8,213 bases of DNA from Desulfobulbaceae bacterium (lineage in GTDB: Bacteria > Desulfobacterota > Desulfobulbia > Desulfobulbales > DAOVSZ01): NCBI GenBank assembly GCA_030627725.1, contig DAOVSZ010000107.1:1-8213 (forward strand), read 5' to 3'. This document shows positions 5,851 to 8,213 of this stretch, piece by piece. Every line of letters begins with the position of its first letter. The stretch's first letter is position 1. The translations under genes were made by a program, and so were the position numbers. Below the pieces are notes generated by a model. That model saw only the letters and a program-made list of their open reading frames with translations. It was not told the origin of the DNA and ran no database searches.

Positions 5851-6398
5851 ATCCCGATATAATTGATCTTTCTCTTGTTCAGGGCATAAAACGGCCGGTT
5901 CTTAAGATCGACCCGGATCGGTTTGGCAAACCCGAGCTCCGCATCGATCATGGCGATGAAATCGATGTTCGGTTTATTGTACCTGCTGAAAAAATTGATG
6001 TTCCAGCCCTCAAAGGTGTACTCGCCGATCCCGATCTTCAAGCGCTGCCGGGTGGTGTACTCCATCTGTGCCTGGAGTTTGAAGGCAGGGTTGCCTTCAA
6101 ACTGGTCGGGTTTGATCTCAAAGGCAAAGATGATGTTTTCCGACGGGAGATACAGCCCCTTCATCTGTTCATAGCTGTCCGACTTGATGGAATAGACAAG
6201 CGCGTCGGAGATGTACAACAGGTCTTTTCCTGTCTGGGCCGTCGGATCGTCCGGCTGGGTCTTGACCGGGTTTGAGAGCAGGTCGATCAAGCTTGATATC
6301 TTTGATCGGTCAACCTTTCCCTTGGTCCTGATCGAGCCCTGAAAGATATGTTCTTCACAGACGATAACGATTTCACGTGCCGATGTTTTTGTTGCCAT
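5847..6398 (-). CDS. Uncharacterised 183-residue cytoplasmic protein with an apparent internal duplication
   Basis: I do not recognise this protein with certainty. It has no signal peptide, no TM segment and no prepilin motif, so it is probably cytoplasmic. The two halves align by eye. Module A has EIVIVCEEHIFQGSI (9-23), LLYISDALVYS (60-70) and LYLPSENIIFAFE (82-94). Module B has RLKIGIGEYTFEGWNI (119-134), FIAMIDAELGF (147-157) and FYALNKRKINYIGM (170-183). Both follow a beta-type order: E-x-x-F-x-G, then a hydrophobic strand ending in an Asp-Ala pair, then a final hydrophobic strand. Module A carries about 23 extra residues near 36-58. The pattern recalls small DUF6812-type domains, but that is from memory and weak. 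The start is ATG at 6398 with GAGAG 7 nt upstream. The stop overlaps the following prepilin GTG by 4 nt, which suggests translational coupling. Its place between mshQ-like and mshC-like genes points to a role in pilus assembly or its control. That role is inference only. Confidence 0.85.
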   Translation of the reverse strand: MATKTSAREIVIVCEEHIFQGSIRTKGKVDRSKISSLIDLLSNPVKTQPDDPTAQTGKDLLYISDALVYSIKSDSYEQMKGLYLPSENIIFAFEIKPDQFEGNPAFKLQAQMEYTTRQRLKIGIGEYTFEGWNINFFSRYNKPNIDFIAMIDAELGFAKPIRVDLKNRPFYALNKRKINYIGM

Positions 6399-6438
6399 AA
6401 TGTATCTCTCGTTTGTATGGACCTTTTATGGACAGGCA

Positions 6439-8213
6439 CTATCTCGCAATTTCCCGCCAGTTGATGATCCTGTCGTTGCCCCGATATAGTCCGAATGTTG
6501 CGGTTGCCTTCGGGTTTTCAGCATAAGATCCGTTACTGTCCCAATCATTTTTCAGCCATGCGCTTACCGTCAGCTCATAGTCGAGCGACCCGGCTTCACT
6601 GGTTGTCGGGGTCAAGGTATACGCCTCTCCGTGTCCGATATTTGAACCGCTTATAGTAACCTCATCCCAGTCCAAATCGTCCGCTAGGTCCGGATCAGCA
6701 CAGGTCAAAACGCTTGTATCGGTGCAGGTATCCGATGGATATTTATCGAAATATTTAATACTGGGATCAACAGGGTCTACGGACACAAAATAATTGGCCC
6801 ATACAGGGAGACTGAGGACCTCTCCTTCCGGGCCATATACGTTGTCTACCGCGATGAGCCCCCATACTACCTCGGTAGGGCTGTCGATTTTTTTCCCGGT
6901 GCAGTTGAAGGCGAGAGTACAGTCTCCAGCGTCATCGGGTCTCATATCAAGAACAACATCCAAGCCTCGGCCATCAGCGTCTCCCGATATGAGTATACCA
7001 ATATCCAAAGCATGATACGGCCCGTCAGGACCAGTTGCAAGTCTTGAAAAAGTCAGCTTTTCCGCTGTGCGATCGTATTCTCCTGAGACCCAGGTTGCTG
7101 CGGTAGGGTTCAGACGTGAAGACAGATCATTCCCGTCATCGCTATCTTCCGCCATAAGCGAGATATCTGCCACACCTGCATCGTACAGATCTGCATCGTA
7201 GTTCACGGTTTTTACATCGTTAAGATTCTGTGCTTCAAGCGTAAAGGAAACACTGAGTTCCGGCTGGTCCATGTAGGTAAAGCCGCCGGCGACGCACCAC
7301 GGCGTTATACTCCCGGCAGTCAATGAAAAATGGTCCGGATAAAACCGCCCAACAACAAGGCTTTCTCCTGAAAAATCAACTCCGCTGTTCAGATAATTAT
7401 TGGTATCCGCCTGTAGCGTGATGCTGCCGACCTCGCTATACGTCAAATCGGTTGTTGTCGCTTCGCCGGCCGTACCTCCTGAGAAATCTGCCAAGGCAAG
7501 GGAAGTGTCTCCTCCCAGACTTCCGGTTGTGCCGCCGGCAGGGGTATCAAGGTTAACTAATAATGTTGTGTCCCAGGCAAATGACCCGATTTTCTGATTG
7601 CCGTTGTCGGTAATAACACGCCCAGCATCAGGAACACCGTCTGAATCAGCATCATCTGCCGCATCATATTGGTATGCAGCCACTGTTGCCTCGAATGTGT
7701 CGCCGGCGGCAATAAAACCTGAGCCTCCTGTTGCATCGCCTCCAGGGTTAGTTGTTCCACCTTTTCTGATATTCGTAAATCCGAGTCCAAACGGTCGCAC
7801 CACAAACGGATTTGAGTTGCCGTCTATGTCATCATCCGTACCGTTGTTATCGGCATCGCCGTCCCCATCTTCATCCCTTACAAACAATTTAAAGTACCCT
7901 ACATCCGGGAAATCAACGTTAATGGTGGCAACACCATCGGTAAAATCTACGTTTACAATATCAATCGGAGAGTCAAGGGAAGTGCTATTGATCTCCGGGG
8001 CTGTGCCTCCAGGGTCGGAAGCCTCACGCGTTACCCACATTCTCAGGGTTTTTATGTCATCATAGTCCAGGTTTACCCCACATCCGCCGCTTGTCGCCTG
8101 TAGAGTGACTGGCTGTGTCCGGCCTACAATCCGGGTGGCGCTGCTCACCTGAAAACCGGCAGTCACAAAGGCAAGCGAAGCGCTGGTACTGGCGCCTTCC
8201 CCGTAGTCCACGG
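6439..8213 (-). CDS. mshQ: MshQ-like DUF6701 surface protein, C-terminal part (5' end outside window)
   Basis: At least 590 residues are encoded, and the frame is still open at the window edge. The first ATG (8211) is probably an internal Met, so the true start lies outside. Numbering from that Met, the DUF6701 hallmarks are NPFVVRPFGLGF (134-145), RFYPDHF (289-295), FTYMDQP (311-317), VDNVYGPEGE (455-464) and the C-terminal block NPKATATFGLYRGNDRIINWRE (566-587, read around TFGLYRGNDRII). No TM segment is visible in this part. Cysteines occur in close pairs (DCTLAFNC 430-437; C496/C504), plus C44 and C306, suggesting disulfides and export. Two Asp-rich stretches (112-132 and 185-197, the latter DADSDGVPD) resemble thrombospondin type 3 calcium-binding repeats. 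DUF6701 proteins are encoded in MSHA pilus loci, but their molecular role is not established. Pilus-associated adhesin is an inference. Here the gene precedes the prepilin genes, whereas in Vibrio mshQ follows them. It ends 40 bp before the next gene. Confidence 0.9.
   Translation of the reverse strand, partial: VDYGEGASTSASLAFVTAGFQVSSATRIVGRTQPVTLQATSGGCGVNLDYDDIKTLRMWVTREASDPGGTAPEINSTSLDSPIDIVNVDFTDGVATINVDFPDVGYFKLFVRDEDGDGDADNNGTDDDIDGNSNPFVVRPFGLGFTNIRKGGTTNPGGDATGGSGFIAAGDTFEATVAAYQYDAADDADSDGVPDAGRVITDNGNQKIGSFAWDTTLLVNLDTPAGGTTGSLGGDTSLALADFSGGTAGEATTTDLTYSEVGSITLQADTNNYLNSGVDFSGESLVVGRFYPDHFSLTAGSITPWCVAGGFTYMDQPELSVSFTLEAQNLNDVKTVNYDADLYDAGVADISLMAEDSDDGNDLSSRLNPTAATWVSGEYDRTAEKLTFSRLATGPDGPYHALDIGILISGDADGRGLDVVLDMRPDDAGDCTLAFNCTGKKIDSPTEVVWGLIAVDNVYGPEGEVLSLPVWANYFVSVDPVDPSIKYFDKYPSDTCTDTSVLTCADPDLADDLDWDEVTISGSNIGHGEAYTLTPTTSEAGSLDYELTVSAWLKNDWDSNGSYAENPKATATFGLYRGNDRIINWREIAR

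Noticed and set aside
5802..6275. Plus-strand open frame of 157 codons
   Set aside because: It is antisense to the duplicated-module protein and the MshC-like leader. The minus-strand genes have coherent features and coupled starts.

Overview
The window is a single block of ten genes, all on the minus strand, that reads as part of an MSHA-type (mannose-sensitive haemagglutinin-like) type IV pilus locus. No gene on the plus strand and no tRNA, rRNA, CRISPR array or transposase is visible. The gene set fits a Gram-negative, most likely a member of Desulfobacterota (former Deltaproteobacteria). This assignment is an inference from family content and moderate GC, not from a marker gene.

In transcription order (high to low coordinates) the layout is: the C-terminal ~590 residues of an MshQ-like DUF6701 protein (8213-6439, running off the window); an unrecognised 183-residue cytoplasmic protein that appears to contain two copies of one small module (6398-5847); an MshC/GspH-like prepilin (5850-5359); an MshD-like prepilin (5306-4710); an MshO-like prepilin with an unusually long leader (4659-3781); an MshP-like one-TM protein (3791-3378); a 180-bp gap; a one-TM protein with a periplasmic TPR domain (3197-2553); a PilM/MshI-like protein with a ~100-residue acidic, glycine-rich insert (2556-1390); a PilN-like protein (1388-822); and a PilO/MshJ-like protein (832-170). 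Many junctions overlap or nearly touch, so the block is probably one or two transcripts.

The products should act together. The four prepilin-type proteins would form a minor-pilin (initiation/tip) complex, with the large DUF6701 protein as a likely exported, possibly tip-associated partner. The PilM-, PilN- and PilO-like proteins form the inner-membrane alignment platform, and the TPR protein probably supports assembly in the periplasm. The major pilin, ATPases, platform protein and secretin are not in the window.

The main points outside the standard locus are: (i) the duplicated-module protein coupled to the first prepilin gene; (ii) three copies of a 23-bp intergenic element built from GCTAAYN heptads, two of them inverted around a 43-bp spacer downstream of pilO; (iii) a hairpin over the best ribosome binding site of the mshO-like gene; (iv) an 11-bp direct repeat bounding the only large gap; and (v) the acidic insert and degenerate nucleotide-site motif of the PilM-like protein.
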